Assembly (NCBI GenBank): GCA_946413525.1
Contig: CAMKKZ010000004.1
Coordinates: 62,001 to 126,000 of the forward strand
Direction: 5' to 3'
From: an uncultured Oribacterium sp.
Lineage (GTDB): Bacteria > Bacillota > Clostridia > Lachnospirales > Lachnospiraceae
Length of the DNA stretch: 64,000 bases
The notes beneath the pieces were generated by a model, which searched no databases, was not told the origin of the DNA, and saw nothing but the letters and a program-made list of their open reading frames with translations. Of the stretch, positions 45,031 to 54,483 are shown piece by piece (position 1 is the first letter of the stretch; each line of letters begins with the position of its first letter). The position numbers and the translations under genes are program-made.

Positions 45031-45960
45031 TCATTCGGCAAACATGGGGGTGGAAAGGTAGCGTTCACCGGTGTCGGGGAGAAGAGCCACGATGAATTTC
45101 CCCTTGTTTTCAGGGCGTTTCGCAATTTCGGATGCCGCGAAGACTGCCGCCCCGGAGGATATTCCAACAAGGATTCCTTCTTTTCTGGCGAGGGTTTTGC
45201 CTGTCGCGAAGGCATCTTCGTTTGTGACGGTGATTATTTCATCGTAGATTCCGGTATTCAGAGTATCGGGAACAAAGCCAGCCCCGATCCCCTGGATTTT
45301 GTGCGGCCCCGGGGTGCCTTTGCTGAGTACGGGGGAGCCTGCCGGCTCTACGGCAATTATTTTGACATTCGGATTTTTGCTTTTGAGGTATTCCCCTATG
45401 CCAGTGATTGTTCCGCCGGTACCTACGCCGGCCACAAAGATATCGACCTTTCCGTCGGTGTCCTCCCATATCTCGGGTCCGGTCGTAGCGCGATGGGCGG
45501 CCGGGTTGGCCATGTTCGTAAACTGGCTTGGAATGAAGCTGTTCGGCGTATTCGCCGCAAGTTCATTAGCTTTTTCAATCGCCCCCTTCATCCCTTTCGA
45601 ACCGTCGGTTAATACTACTTCCGCGCCATAGGCCTTGAGGAGGTTCCGGCGCTCAATGCTCATGGTCTCGGGCATTGTCAGGATGACGCGGTATCCTCTT
45701 GACGCGGCAACAGCGGATAATCCTATTCCGGTATTTCCGCTTGTCGGTTCAATGATGACGGAATCTTTTTTCAGGACTCCTCTTGCCTCCGCGTCATCTA
45801 TCATTGCTTTTGCTATTCTGTCCTTCACGCTTCCGGCCGGGTTGAAATATTCCAGCTTCCCATAAATTTCGGCATCCAGCCCATTTTGTTTTGTGTAGTT
45901 CCCGAGCTTTAAAAGCGGGGTTTTTCCAATGAGATCCGTAATACTGTTGTAAGTTTTCAT
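45031..45960 (-). CDS. cysK: Cysteine synthase A
   Basis: A 309-residue PLP enzyme making L-cysteine from O-acetylserine and sulfide. The PLP lysine is in [11 protein letters not shown] near residue 41, the substrate loop is [12 protein letters not shown], and [14 protein letters not shown] binds the phosphate. The C-terminal [11 protein letters not shown] and [12 protein letters not shown] are as in CysK. The ATG follows GAGGAGG on the minus strand. It converges on the Rrf2 regulator gene. Confidence 0.96.
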   Translation of the reverse strand: MKTYNSITDLIGKTPLLKLGNYTKQNGLDAEIYGKLEYFNPAGSVKDRIAKAMIDDAEARGVLKKDSVIIEPTSGNTGIGLSAVAASRGYRVILTMPETMSIERRNLLKAYGAEVVLTDGSKGMKGAIEKANELAANTPNSFIPSQFTNMANPAAHRATTGPEIWEDTDGKVDIFVAGVGTGGTITGIGEYLKSKNPNVKIIAVEPAGSPVLSKGTPGPHKIQGIGAGFVPDTLNTGIYDEIITVTNEDAFATGKTLARKEGILVGISSGAAVFAASEIAKRPENKGKFIVALLPDTGERYLSTPMFAE

Positions 45961-46427
45961 GATAATAATCCTCCTCTTTCTCTTTTGTTATGCTTTTTCG
46001 CATCTGTTAAGCTAATATGCATTTGTTATGCTTATATGCATGAGAAGCTTTTAATAGCTGCCTGGCCTGGCTGAATGAATGCTCATCGGATTTCTTCGCG
46101 GTATGGTTTATGCTGTGAAGGAATTTTCTTTGCAAACCAAGGTTTTTCATGGGCGAAAAATGATTCGATATAAAAGCCCTAATATCCTATCTGATAATGG
46201 GGTAATGTACCATCTTTTTTTAATTTTGTCAAGCCTGCTGTTTAACGGAAGGGGAGAGTAGGCTGTTGTTTGTTGAGGTGAGAAATTTGTTGTCCGTCTG
46301 AGCTGAAAAACGAATTGAAAACGTTGCTGTGCATTTCAAGCTGAAAAAGCTTGAACATATCTTATTGCTGCATTAAACTTATCCCATGGAGTTTGTTATG
46401 GGCGCTCTTATAGGGGATGGGTTTGAA
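45961..46427. other. Divergent promoter region of cysK and the NUDIX gene
   Basis: No supported gene in 467 bases. Short repeats AAGCATAACAAA-like (about 45990-46045, read on the minus strand) precede cysK. ATATCCTATCTGATAATGG at about 46182 loosely resembles a dyad regulator site. A 60-codon frame at 46079-46261 lacks a ribosome site and was not called. Confidence 0.45.
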
Positions 46428-46988
46428 ATGGAGATTGTAGATGTTTGTAATGAGGATGGTCTGCCAACCGGGGAAACCGTAAGCAGGGATATCGCCCACA
46501 GGGACGGGATTCTTCACAGGACGGCGCATGTGTGGGTGGTAAGAAAAGGGATCGATGGTTACGATATTCTGCTTCAGAAACGAAGCATGGAGAAGGAATC
46601 ATTTCCCGGATTATACGACACTTCCTCCGCAGGTCATATTATGGCGGGAGACGAGCCGGCCCTTTCCGCGGCCAGGGAGCTGAAGGAGGAGCTGGGAATA
46701 ACGGCGAGTTTGGATGAGCTTTCTTTTGCGGGAACGTTCCGCATCAGATATGTGGAGGAATTTCATGGGAAGCCGTTTCATGATAATGAGGTGACATATG
46801 TTTATGTTTACAGCAAGCCGGTGGACGTAAAATCCCTGCTCCTCCAGAAGGGGGAGGTTGATGAGGCTGCGTGGTTTGATCTGGAGGAGGTATACAGGGA
46901 AATACAGGTCAGCAGGGAAAGGTTCTGTGTCCCGATGGAAGGCCTGCGGGTGCTGAGAAGTTATCTTGGACTTGAAAGCAGCCGCTGA
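46428..46988 (+). CDS. NUDIX hydrolase, IDI-like
   Basis: A 186-residue NUDIX protein. The opening MEIVDVCNEDGLPTGETVSR and the following HRDGILHRTAHVWVV are typical of the isopentenyl-isomerase-like NUDIX group; the NUDIX box GHIMAGDEPALSAARELKEE-LGI is complete with its metal-binding Glu residues. ATG 46428 is chosen because AGGGGATGGG lies at the right distance and the family starts here; in-frame ATGs at 46386 and 46398 would add 14 or 10 residues. Substrate unknown, likely a nucleoside-diphosphate compound. Confidence 0.9.
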   Translation: MEIVDVCNEDGLPTGETVSRDIAHRDGILHRTAHVWVVRKGIDGYDILLQKRSMEKESFPGLYDTSSAGHIMAGDEPALSAARELKEELGITASLDELSFAGTFRIRYVEEFHGKPFHDNEVTYVYVYSKPVDVKSLLLQKGEVDEAAWFDLEEVYREIQVSRERFCVPMEGLRVLRSYLGLESSR

Positions 46989-47210
46989 TGGTCAGCCGCG
47001 GGAGCTGTCCGATCAGAGGAACTTCAATCAGGGAAAACCGATAGCAGGAAATCCAATCACAGCCGATCCGATCATATGAATCCGATCACGGGTGATTCGG
47101 GTACAGGGGTTTCTATTGTAGGAAATTAGAGTACAGGAGATTCGGTCAGAGGGGATCCGATTCGAGCGCGGGAATTCGGAGTACGGGAGGTTCAAACGCA
47201 GGGGATCCGG
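46989..47210. repeat. Degenerate short-repeat spacer
   Basis: The 222 bases between two convergent genes consist of about ten loosely related units of 18-22 bases around GATCCGATCACAGG or GAGTACAGGAGATTCGG. No gene or terminator stands out. Confidence 0.5.
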
Positions 47211-48251
47211 TCACAGGAGGCGGATCAGCCTGTCCACATCCTCGCTTTGTGTTGCCCAGCTTGTTGCAATACGCAGAATGACGTGGGAATCATCGGTCTT
47301 CTCCCAAAAATCCATTTCCACCTCATTGGACAGCCTAGCATATTGTTCTTTGTCAAGGCAGACGAAAATCTGGTTTGTAGGGGATGGGAATGCGAGGGAA
47401 TAGCCTTTTTCCCGGAGGGCTTTTCGGATTCTGTCAGCGGCCTCGATGGCTGTCTTTCCTATCTTGTAATACAAATCATCGGTGAACAAGGTGTCAAATT
47501 GTATGCCGGCTATCCTTCCTTTGGCCAGAAGGGCGCCGTGCTGCTTGATGATGGTAAAAAGATGTGGGATGAAGTCATGCTTCGGGACAACGATGGCTTC
47601 ACCGAACAAAGCTCCACATTTGGTGCCGCCGATATAGAAGGCATCGCAAAGGGAGGCTATGTCGGGAAGGCTGACATCATTTTCAGGGCAGCCGAAGGCA
47701 TAGCAAAGTCTGGCCCCGTCCAAATACAACGGGATATGGTTCGAGCGGCATACTTCGCTGATTTCGCGAAGCTCTTTCAGGGAATATAAAGTTCCGCATT
47801 CCGTGGGGTGTGAGATATAAACCATTCCCGGCATGACCATATGTTCACGGTTGCTGTCCTGCCAGTATTTTTCAAGGCATTCCCGGATTATTTTCGCTGA
47901 GAGTTTGCCTTCATGCTGAGGCAGAGCCAGCACCTTGTGACCGCCGTATTCAATGGCACCCGCTTCATGAACGCTGATATGTCCGCTCTCGGCGGCAATC
48001 ACGCCCTGGTAAGGGCGGAGTATGGAATCAATCATGACGGCATTTGTCTGTGTGCCGCCCGCAAGGAAAAAGATGTCTGCCAAAGGCGTATGGCAGGCTT
48101 CACGGATTCGGTTCCTTGCTGATTCGGAAAAGTTATCCACGCCGTATCCGGGAGTTTTTTCCATGTTTGTTTCCGTCAGCCGACGGAGGATCAGGGGGTG
48201 TGCCCCTTCCATATAATCTGTGGCAAAAGACAGTTTTTGGCCTTGGCTCAT
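47211..48251 (-). CDS. Low-specificity threonine aldolase-like PLP enzyme
   Basis: A 346-residue PLP-dependent enzyme of the beta-eliminating lyase fold. LYLDGARLCYAFGC holds the PLP-contacting Asp-Gly-Ala-Arg; YIGGTKCGALFGEA holds the PLP Lys. SHPTECGTLYSLKELREI is also as in the family. It would split threonine or allo-threonine to glycine and acetaldehyde. The ATG follows AGGAGGAG on the minus strand. It is a single gene, convergent with the NUDIX gene. Confidence 0.92.
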   Translation of the reverse strand: MSQGQKLSFATDYMEGAHPLILRRLTETNMEKTPGYGVDNFSESARNRIREACHTPLADIFFLAGGTQTNAVMIDSILRPYQGVIAAESGHISVHEAGAIEYGGHKVLALPQHEGKLSAKIIRECLEKYWQDSNREHMVMPGMVYISHPTECGTLYSLKELREISEVCRSNHIPLYLDGARLCYAFGCPENDVSLPDIASLCDAFYIGGTKCGALFGEAIVVPKHDFIPHLFTIIKQHGALLAKGRIAGIQFDTLFTDDLYYKIGKTAIEAADRIRKALREKGYSLAFPSPTNQIFVCLDKEQYARLSNEVEMDFWEKTDDSHVILRIATSWATQSEDVDRLIRLL

Positions 48252-48431
48252 TTGCGTTCTCCTCCTTGTTTTATGATATGCCTATCAGTTTTGATCGTTT
48301 TATTATGGGTATGCGCGTCATTCCTGTCAAGCCACGATTTCCAACTAACTTTTTGAGGCATAGTTGATGCCGTATGATAATGATTTTTCGTCCATTTGTA
48401 TTTTCATTTGAAAGGCCGGAGGTGACTGGGC

Positions 48432-51059
48432 ATGGATGGGTTGGTGCCACAGGCCCGGGGGGCGTCTGCAGGCGGAGGCTTTCAGGAACGCGCTGGCAGG
48501 GCAGGGATGGAACATTTGCGATGCGTTGTGGAACGCATTACCTATCAAAATACGGAGAATGGATTCTCTGTCCTTAAATGCCGCGCAAAGGGTTACAGGG
48601 AGCTGGTCACTGTGGTAGGGTCTATGCCGGATGTCCATGTCGGCAGCGTCCTTTACCTAGGAGGAGCCTGGAAGATTGACGGGAAATACGGGCGCCAGTT
48701 CTCCATGGAAATCTTTGAGGAAGTCCTTCCGGCCACCGCGTACGGGATTGAAAAATATCTGGGAAGCGGGCTGGTCAAGGGCGTGGGTCCGAAATTTGCG
48801 GGAAGAATCGTCAAGAAATTCGGCGCGGATACGTTGAACATTATCGAGGAGGATCCGGACCGCCTGCTGGAGGTTGAAGGGATAGGAAAGGTTCGCGTGG
48901 AAAGGATCCGGAAAAGCTGGCAGGAGCAGAAAGAGATCAAGAATATCATGCTCTTCCTTCAGGGGCATGATGTTTCCACGAGCCATGCCACAAAAATCTT
49001 CAAAACTTATGGGAATGAAAGCATCAAGGTGGTGCAGGAGAACCCTTACCGCCTGGCTGACGATATCTGGGGCATTGGCTTTCGGACTGCTGATACCATT
49101 GCGGAAAAGATGGGTTTTGGGCATGAGAAATATGTCCGGCTGAGGAGCGGCATCCTCTACACTTTGAACAGGCTGGCGGAAGACGGGCACTGCTACGCCA
49201 CCCGCGAAATGCTTCTGAAAACCGGGGCTGAGCTGCTTTCAGTGGAGGATTATGTTCTTTCTATGACATTGGATGAGATGATCCGCGTGAATGATGTGAT
49301 TACCGAGCTCATCCCCTCGTCGGATAATGAGGGATTTGAAACTGTGGCTTCGCTTGTGCCAGAAACATCAGCAACACTCTCGCTCTCAGCCGGAAAGGAA
49401 GCCGCGCTTATACCCGCGCCTGCGGATGGGAAAGAAGCTGCGCTGGCACCTGCATCTACGGATGGGAAAGCGGCTGCGCTGGCACCTGCATCTACGGATG
49501 GGAAAGAAGCTGCGCTGGCACCTGCATCTATGGATGGGAAAGCGGCTGCAATAGCGCCTGCGGATGTGGATGTGGCCACATTTACACCTATAGCCGGAAG
49601 AGCAGATATATTAGCACGCGAAAAAGCCATTTATTTGCCACCGTTTTTCTTTTCGGAGGCCGGCACGGCCAGACGGCTTTTCGCGATCTGCCGTAGTCCG
49701 GGAGGGGTTTATGTGGACATGGAGGGGCTTTTGGAAAGGATAAGCCTGCGAACCGGCATGCATTACGATGAAGTCCAATTGGAAGCCATAAGGACCGCCG
49801 TTCGGAGCAAGGCACTGGTACTGACTGGGGGTCCCGGCACGGGGAAGACTACGACTACGTTGGGAATCATTACGGCGTTCCGCGAGGCCGGAGCGAAAAT
49901 CCTGCTGGCTGCCCCTACGGGACGCGCGGCAAAACGGCTTTCCGAGGCGACCGGCATGGAAGCGAAAACCATCCACCGCCTTCTGGAAGCGAAGCCGCCG
50001 GAGGGGTATCAGAAAAATGACGAGAACCCTTTGGAAGGGGATGTGCTGATCGTTGACGAGTGCTCTATGATCGACATTATGCTCATGTACAATCTTCTGA
50101 AGGCGGTTCCGAATGCCATGACCTTGATTTTGGTGGGGGACACGGATCAGCTTCCAAGCGTCGGCCCCGGGAATGTTCTCCGGGACATCATCGCGTCCGG
50201 CATCATTCCGGTAATCCGGCTGACGAGGATCTTCCGTCAGGCTCAGGAGAGCCGCATTATCATGAACGCCCATCGTATCAATAGCGGGAGGATGCCGGAC
50301 ATCTCTAATGGGGCAAAAAGTGACTTTTTCTTTATGGACATGGAGCAGCAAGCGAAGAGGAAGGGGCTGGATTCCGGGGATGGGGCGGTGCTGGCAGAAG
50401 AGGCGGCGAAGACCATTACCGAACTGGTGTCTGTCAAGCTTCCGAGATATTACAAGGTGCCCGTTTCGGAGGTTCAGGTGCTTTCGCCCATGCAGCGCGG
50501 GGTGGTCGGAGCCGCGAATTTAAACCAGGTTCTGCAGCAGGTATTGAACCCGGGCGGCGAGGGGCTCCGACGGGGCGGAATCCTTTTCAAGGCCGGGGAC
50601 AAGGTAATGCAGATTCGTAACAATTACGACAAGGAGGTTTTTAACGGGGATATCGGGGTGGTCGGCTCTGTGGATACGGAAGAAAGGGAGCTGACCGTGA
50701 ACTTTGACGGAAAGATGGTTTCTTACGATATTTCGGAATTGGACGAGCTGACACTGGCCTATGCCACGACGATTCACAAATCCCAGGGGTCGGAATACCC
50801 TGTCGTCGTGATCCCTGTTCTGATGAGCCATTATGTCATGCTGCAGCGCAATCTTGTTTACACGGGAATTACCCGGGCGAAAAAAGTCCTGGTTTTGGTG
50901 GGGACAAAGAAGGCTCTTTCCTGTGCTATCGGGAATGTCTCTGCCGGAAAGCGGAATACGATGCTGAAGGAAAGGCTTGTAAGGTCGACCATCGGGAATG
51001 TTTCTGCCGGAAAGCGGAATACGGTGCTGAAGGAAGGGGCTGGAAAGCCGACATTATGA
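48432..51059 (+). CDS. recD2: RecD2-type SF1B DNA helicase with internal and terminal repeats
   Basis: An 875-residue 5'-3' helicase. The N-terminal OB and helix-hairpin-helix regions (YGIEKYLGSGLVKGVGPKFA, VEGIGKVRVERI) are followed by the ATPase core: Walker A LTGGPGTGKTTT near nt 49820, Walker B DECSMIDIMLM, VGDTDQLPSVGPGNVL, and the C-terminal TIHKSQGSEYPVVVIP and YTGITRAKK. Two oddities: about 65 Ala-rich residues of 12-residue repeats before the ATPase core (nt 49392-49571), and a 63-base tandem duplication at the C-terminus (50928-51053). ATG 48432 has a strong GGAGGTG; ATG 48507 matches the usual family start, with weaker GCAGGG. Confidence 0.93.
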   Translation: MDGLVPQARGASAGGGFQERAGRAGMEHLRCVVERITYQNTENGFSVLKCRAKGYRELVTVVGSMPDVHVGSVLYLGGAWKIDGKYGRQFSMEIFEEVLPATAYGIEKYLGSGLVKGVGPKFAGRIVKKFGADTLNIIEEDPDRLLEVEGIGKVRVERIRKSWQEQKEIKNIMLFLQGHDVSTSHATKIFKTYGNESIKVVQENPYRLADDIWGIGFRTADTIAEKMGFGHEKYVRLRSGILYTLNRLAEDGHCYATREMLLKTGAELLSVEDYVLSMTLDEMIRVNDVITELIPSSDNEGFETVASLVPETSATLSLSAGKEAALIPAPADGKEAALAPASTDGKAAALAPASTDGKEAALAPASMDGKAAAIAPADVDVATFTPIAGRADILAREKAIYLPPFFFSEAGTARRLFAICRSPGGVYVDMEGLLERISLRTGMHYDEVQLEAIRTAVRSKALVLTGGPGTGKTTTTLGIITAFREAGAKILLAAPTGRAAKRLSEATGMEAKTIHRLLEAKPPEGYQKNDENPLEGDVLIVDECSMIDIMLMYNLLKAVPNAMTLILVGDTDQLPSVGPGNVLRDIIASGIIPVIRLTRIFRQAQESRIIMNAHRINSGRMPDISNGAKSDFFFMDMEQQAKRKGLDSGDGAVLAEEAAKTITELVSVKLPRYYKVPVSEVQVLSPMQRGVVGAANLNQVLQQVLNPGGEGLRRGGILFKAGDKVMQIRNNYDKEVFNGDIGVVGSVDTEERELTVNFDGKMVSYDISELDELTLAYATTIHKSQGSEYPVVVIPVLMSHYVMLQRNLVYTGITRAKKVLVLVGTKKALSCAIGNVSAGKRNTMLKERLVRSTIGNVSAGKRNTVLKEGAGKPTL
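49392..49571 (+). repeat. Five 36-bp tandem repeats inside recD2
   Basis: Units start at 49392, 49428, 49464, 49500 and 49536; the consensus begins GGGAAAGAAGCTGCGCTGGC and encodes GKEAALAPASTD. Units alternate GKEAAL and GKAAAL, suggesting duplication of a 72-base pair. Confidence 0.9.
50928..51053 (+). repeat. 63-bp duplication at the 3' end of recD2
   Basis: Two units (50928-50990, 50991-51053) starting ATCGGGAATGT and encoding IGNVSAGKRNTMLKE-like sequence. RecD2 proteins normally end shortly after one such segment. Confidence 0.85.
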
Positions 51060-51069
51060 TAAAAATAAT

Positions 51070-51118
51070 CTCAGGCCTGCGGACGAAGATGCTTCCTCGC
51101 CGCAGGCCTGAGTTTTTT
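51070..51118 (+). terminator. Rho-independent terminator of recD2
   Basis: CTCAGGCCTGCGG (51070-51082) pairs perfectly with CCGCAGGCCTGAG (51100-51112), followed by six T. Confidence 0.95.
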
Positions 51119-51211
51119 GTCACTACGTTTTCAGATGTATGGAGCAGACCCCGGCCACTTGAGGCTGGACATTGGACCTTGGAGGCATGTCGTGAATCGT
51201 GTCCGGAATTT

Positions 51212-53419
51212 TTATCCGGCTGCGCAGATCCTGTTGATCCAGTCGATGAAGGTGCCGGTGGAGCTTCCTTCGTTGCTGCCATGGCCCATATCCCAGACCA
51301 GGTGATAATCTATGTCAAGCCCGAGAGCCTGAGCTGCCAGCAGTATGTTGTATCCAATGGAGAAGGAGGTGTGCTGATCGGCCGTTCCGCTCCTGTCCCT
51401 CCAGAAGGCGGCAGGGTCAACGGCCTTAAGGCTGCCGGTGCCCAGCAGGATCTCGGTGGCATTCAGAAGATCTGTCTGCGTCCGGATCAGCTCCGCGCTT
51501 TCCCCGGTTAACGCTTCATCAATATAATTATCTACCTGTTCCGCGTCAAAGCCATCGAGGGCGGAGAGCTCTTCGTAATTGTCCTGAAGGATTTTCGCAA
51601 CACTGGCGGAGAAATGCACGGTATCCGCGTCCGGGGAGCCGAAGGCATTGTTTTCCGCGGATTTGTCCATGGCGTCAAAACCGGGGATGGCTTTGTTCCG
51701 GTTGTTGACAAGGCCTGTGCCAATCATGAACCCGGCCATATCCGTGACATGCCACAGGCCGTCTTCGCCTTTTTGAAGCCAGTCTTCGGAATCGGGATAA
51801 GCTGTTTCGGGATCCACATCCCCTGCGGCCACGGCCGCGTTCAATGCGTCGGAGATGTTCTGAAGGATTGCGTCATAATAAGTTCCTGAGCGAAGGCCGT
51901 CCAGCGTCAGGACATTGCCTTCGGCATCCCTTACGCCGAGGCTGTTAAGATAATCTATGAAAGCATCTGCTTCCAGTTCCTGCAGGCGGCGTTCGAATTG
52001 CGTCATGCTCCCTCTGTAGCTGCCTCCCTGGTCCGCAAGATCCACCCACCACCAGGCATAGGCCAGGTCCGCGTTCTCTATATCCGCGATCGGGCAGTAG
52101 AGCTGGGCTCCATAGATATTATCGGGGTAGGCGCTGCTGTAAGAACCGTCTTCGCGCTTTTCCACCCCGAGCGTTCCGCTCTCATACATATATTCGTAAT
52201 ATTCGGGCATATTGCCGGAAGCGCCGAGGATCGAACTCATCTGTCCTCCGCCGGAGGTTCCGATGGAGATAATCCTTTCCTTGTCTCCGGGAATCACGTC
52301 AGAGTTGGCGCGGAGCGCGATGATGCCGGACTTGAGATCCGCCATCTGCGTGGGGGCTTTTCCGGTATGCAGCGTGCCGTCTTCATTAACGGCATCGCGG
52401 CTGCGGGCGCCGGCCGTCACATAAATCATACCTTCTGAAAGGTATGAAGTGTCAGCGGAACGGGGGGAGCTGGAACGCCATCCGCCGCACTCGTTCAGGT
52501 ATACAATCGGCGCGGTATCCGCTGTGTAGCTTCCTACGGAAGCTTCGTGGTCAATGCCGGTGACATTACCGTTTTCATCCGTGCTCAGATAGGCCGCGGG
52601 GACGTAGACGAGCATGGTCTGGTTCGAAAGGTTGGTGATCATGGCATTCATGTACACGCCCTGATATACCGTGCCCTGGTTTCCGCCGAAGCCGCCCATT
52701 CCTCCGTGTCCCATCATGCCGTCAGGGCGCATCGAGCCATCAGGCTTCATCCTGCTGTCGGGACTCATTGTGCCGTCGGGGGTCGTCGCGCCGTTGGGAT
52801 TCATTGTGCCGTCGGGGGTCGTCGCGCCATTGTCTATACTTTCTTCATTGTTAGCCCCTACGTTAATTTTTGTTTCTCCGGAGGTGACGGGTTCTCCGTT
52901 TTCATCAATAAAAGCCAGCGTATAGTAATCTCCATCCTCGCTTGCAATCCATTTGTATACGCCGGATTCAATGCCGGCGGAATAGTCAAGGTAGATGGCG
53001 GAATCTATATTGCTGTTGTCAATGGATGCGGCATATCTTGCCGCGTCCTCATACGGAAGGGGGGATACGGGCTTTTCCGAATCGGAAGGTACTGCGTTGT
53101 CACCCGAGGGTTCGGAAGAATCGGCATCCTGTTCGGCACGATTATCCGTGCTGTCACCCTGTTTAGTGCCGTCATTTGCGCTGCCTTCCTGATCATCGCT
53201 GTCTTTCGTGTCGCCTTCCTGCTTGGAGCTTTCTTTCATGTTGTTTTCCTGTTCCGCGTCCTTTTCTGTGCTGATTTCCGCATTATCAATGCCTGTGCTT
53301 TCGTTTTTGACCGTCTCGGTTTTTGCTTCCTGATCTTCCGCTGGCGCGGTATTTCCGGCTCCGCTGCATGCGCTGAGCAGCATGCATGTGGCAAGAAGCA
53401 GAGCAATGTCTTTCTTCAT
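51212..53419 (-). CDS. Secreted alpha/beta hydrolase lipoprotein, tannase/feruloyl-esterase-like
   Basis: A 735-residue lipoprotein (signal peptide with lipobox LSAC). Residues 25-130 are an acidic Ser/Asp/Glu-rich linker; a Pro-Asp-Gly-rich repeat (NGATTPDGTM twice, about residues 200-250) follows. The catalytic domain has IVYLNECGGWRSSSPRSADT, the nucleophile elbow GTSGGGQMSS, and a C-terminal GHGSNEGSSTGTFIDW with the probable catalytic His. This arrangement resembles bacterial tannase/feruloyl-esterase-type hydrolases, which remove phenolic acids from plant material. Whether the substrate is a gallate or a ferulate ester cannot be told. It may complement the pectin locus. Confidence 0.75.
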   Translation of the reverse strand: MKKDIALLLATCMLLSACSGAGNTAPAEDQEAKTETVKNESTGIDNAEISTEKDAEQENNMKESSKQEGDTKDSDDQEGSANDGTKQGDSTDNRAEQDADSSEPSGDNAVPSDSEKPVSPLPYEDAARYAASIDNSNIDSAIYLDYSAGIESGVYKWIASEDGDYYTLAFIDENGEPVTSGETKINVGANNEESIDNGATTPDGTMNPNGATTPDGTMSPDSRMKPDGSMRPDGMMGHGGMGGFGGNQGTVYQGVYMNAMITNLSNQTMLVYVPAAYLSTDENGNVTGIDHEASVGSYTADTAPIVYLNECGGWRSSSPRSADTSYLSEGMIYVTAGARSRDAVNEDGTLHTGKAPTQMADLKSGIIALRANSDVIPGDKERIISIGTSGGGQMSSILGASGNMPEYYEYMYESGTLGVEKREDGSYSSAYPDNIYGAQLYCPIADIENADLAYAWWWVDLADQGGSYRGSMTQFERRLQELEADAFIDYLNSLGVRDAEGNVLTLDGLRSGTYYDAILQNISDALNAAVAAGDVDPETAYPDSEDWLQKGEDGLWHVTDMAGFMIGTGLVNNRNKAIPGFDAMDKSAENNAFGSPDADTVHFSASVAKILQDNYEELSALDGFDAEQVDNYIDEALTGESAELIRTQTDLLNATEILLGTGSLKAVDPAAFWRDRSGTADQHTSFSIGYNILLAAQALGLDIDYHLVWDMGHGSNEGSSTGTFIDWINRICAAG

Positions 53420-53646
53420 ATTATTTACTATCCTTTCGCTATAGATGGGGTTGGAATGTCCGTGCCCGTCAATCAGACTATCACTGAAATCCTATCACAA
53501 AAGGCGGACGGATGCATGAATATAATTTTGAATTTTCAAGGATTTTCAAAAAAGTAATTGATTATTGACAAGAGAATTCATTTACATTAAAATTTCAAAC
53601 TGTTGCCTAGAATTTTGAAAGGAAAACAGGCATGGAGGGAATGTAT

Positions 53647-54483
53647 ATGAAAAAGATTATTGCAATGGTAATGGCTGTTGTCATGCTGGCTGCGCTTGCC
53701 GGCTGCGGATCTTCTGCTTCCGGAAATGGGGCGGGCGCCGTGACGGAAACATCGGGCAGCGAGGCGGCATCTCAGGACGGCGGTGCCGCGGATTCCGCTG
53801 TGGCGGGAAAGACCTACAAAATCGCGATCGATCAGGCTTTCGCGCCGTTCTCTATCCAGCAGGATGATGGGAGCTATAAGGGCATCGATGTAGAGATCAT
53901 CCAGGCAATCGCGGATGCGGAAGGCTTTTCGGTAGACATCCAGCCGATGGATTTTTCCGCCATTATCCCGGCACTGGTCTCAAACACGATTGACGGAGGC
54001 CTGGGTTGCATGAGCATTACGGAAGAGAGAAAACAGTCCGTTGATTTCTCGGATCCGTATTATGAGGACGGCCTTGCCCTGGTGACGAAGGAAGACGCGG
54101 GCATCAGCGACCTGGCCGGTCTTTCCGGGAAGACGGTGGCGGCCAAGGAAGGGACGCAGGGCTTCCTGTGGGCGGAAGAGCATAAGGATGAGTACGGCTT
54201 TGAGATTTCAACGCTGCCGGATTCCGCGTCAACGGCAATGGCTGTGAAGAACGGGCAGGCGGACGCGCTGCTTGAGGATTTCCCGGTTATTTCGTATCAG
54301 ATTAAGATTGGCGAGCATGAGGGCCTGAAGGTTGCCGTTGAAGCGGTTAACGAGCCGGGCGGAATTGGCTTTGCGGTCAATAAGGGGCAGAACGCGGACT
54401 TGATGAAGGCCTTTAATGACGGTCTTGCGAAGATCAAGGCTGACGGCACCTATGACAAGATTCTTGCCGGTTACGAGGGGTAA
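53647..54483 (+). CDS. Polar amino-acid ABC transporter substrate-binding lipoprotein
   Basis: A 278-residue SBP family 3 protein. The signal peptide ends in LAGC at about residue 20. FAPFSIQQDDGSYKGIDVEI is the ligand-binding start, CMSITEERKQSVDFSDPYYE the central motif, and KNGQADALLEDFPV the second-lobe motif. It would deliver a polar amino acid (His, Gln, Arg or cystine class) to the permease and ATPase downstream. ATG 53647 (GGAGGG upstream) gives a standard signal peptide; ATG 53632 would add five residues and has GAAAGGA. Confidence 0.93.
   Translation: MKKIIAMVMAVVMLAALAGCGSSASGNGAGAVTETSGSEAASQDGGAADSAVAGKTYKIAIDQAFAPFSIQQDDGSYKGIDVEIIQAIADAEGFSVDIQPMDFSAIIPALVSNTIDGGLGCMSITEERKQSVDFSDPYYEDGLALVTKEDAGISDLAGLSGKTVAAKEGTQGFLWAEEHKDEYGFEISTLPDSASTAMAVKNGQADALLEDFPVISYQIKIGEHEGLKVAVEAVNEPGGIGFAVNKGQNADLMKAFNDGLAKIKADGTYDKILAGYEG

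Noticed and set aside
46079-46261. 60-codon frame upstream of the NUDIX gene
   Set aside because: No ribosome site, AT-rich region, no recognisable motif, and it would lie in the cysK promoter region.
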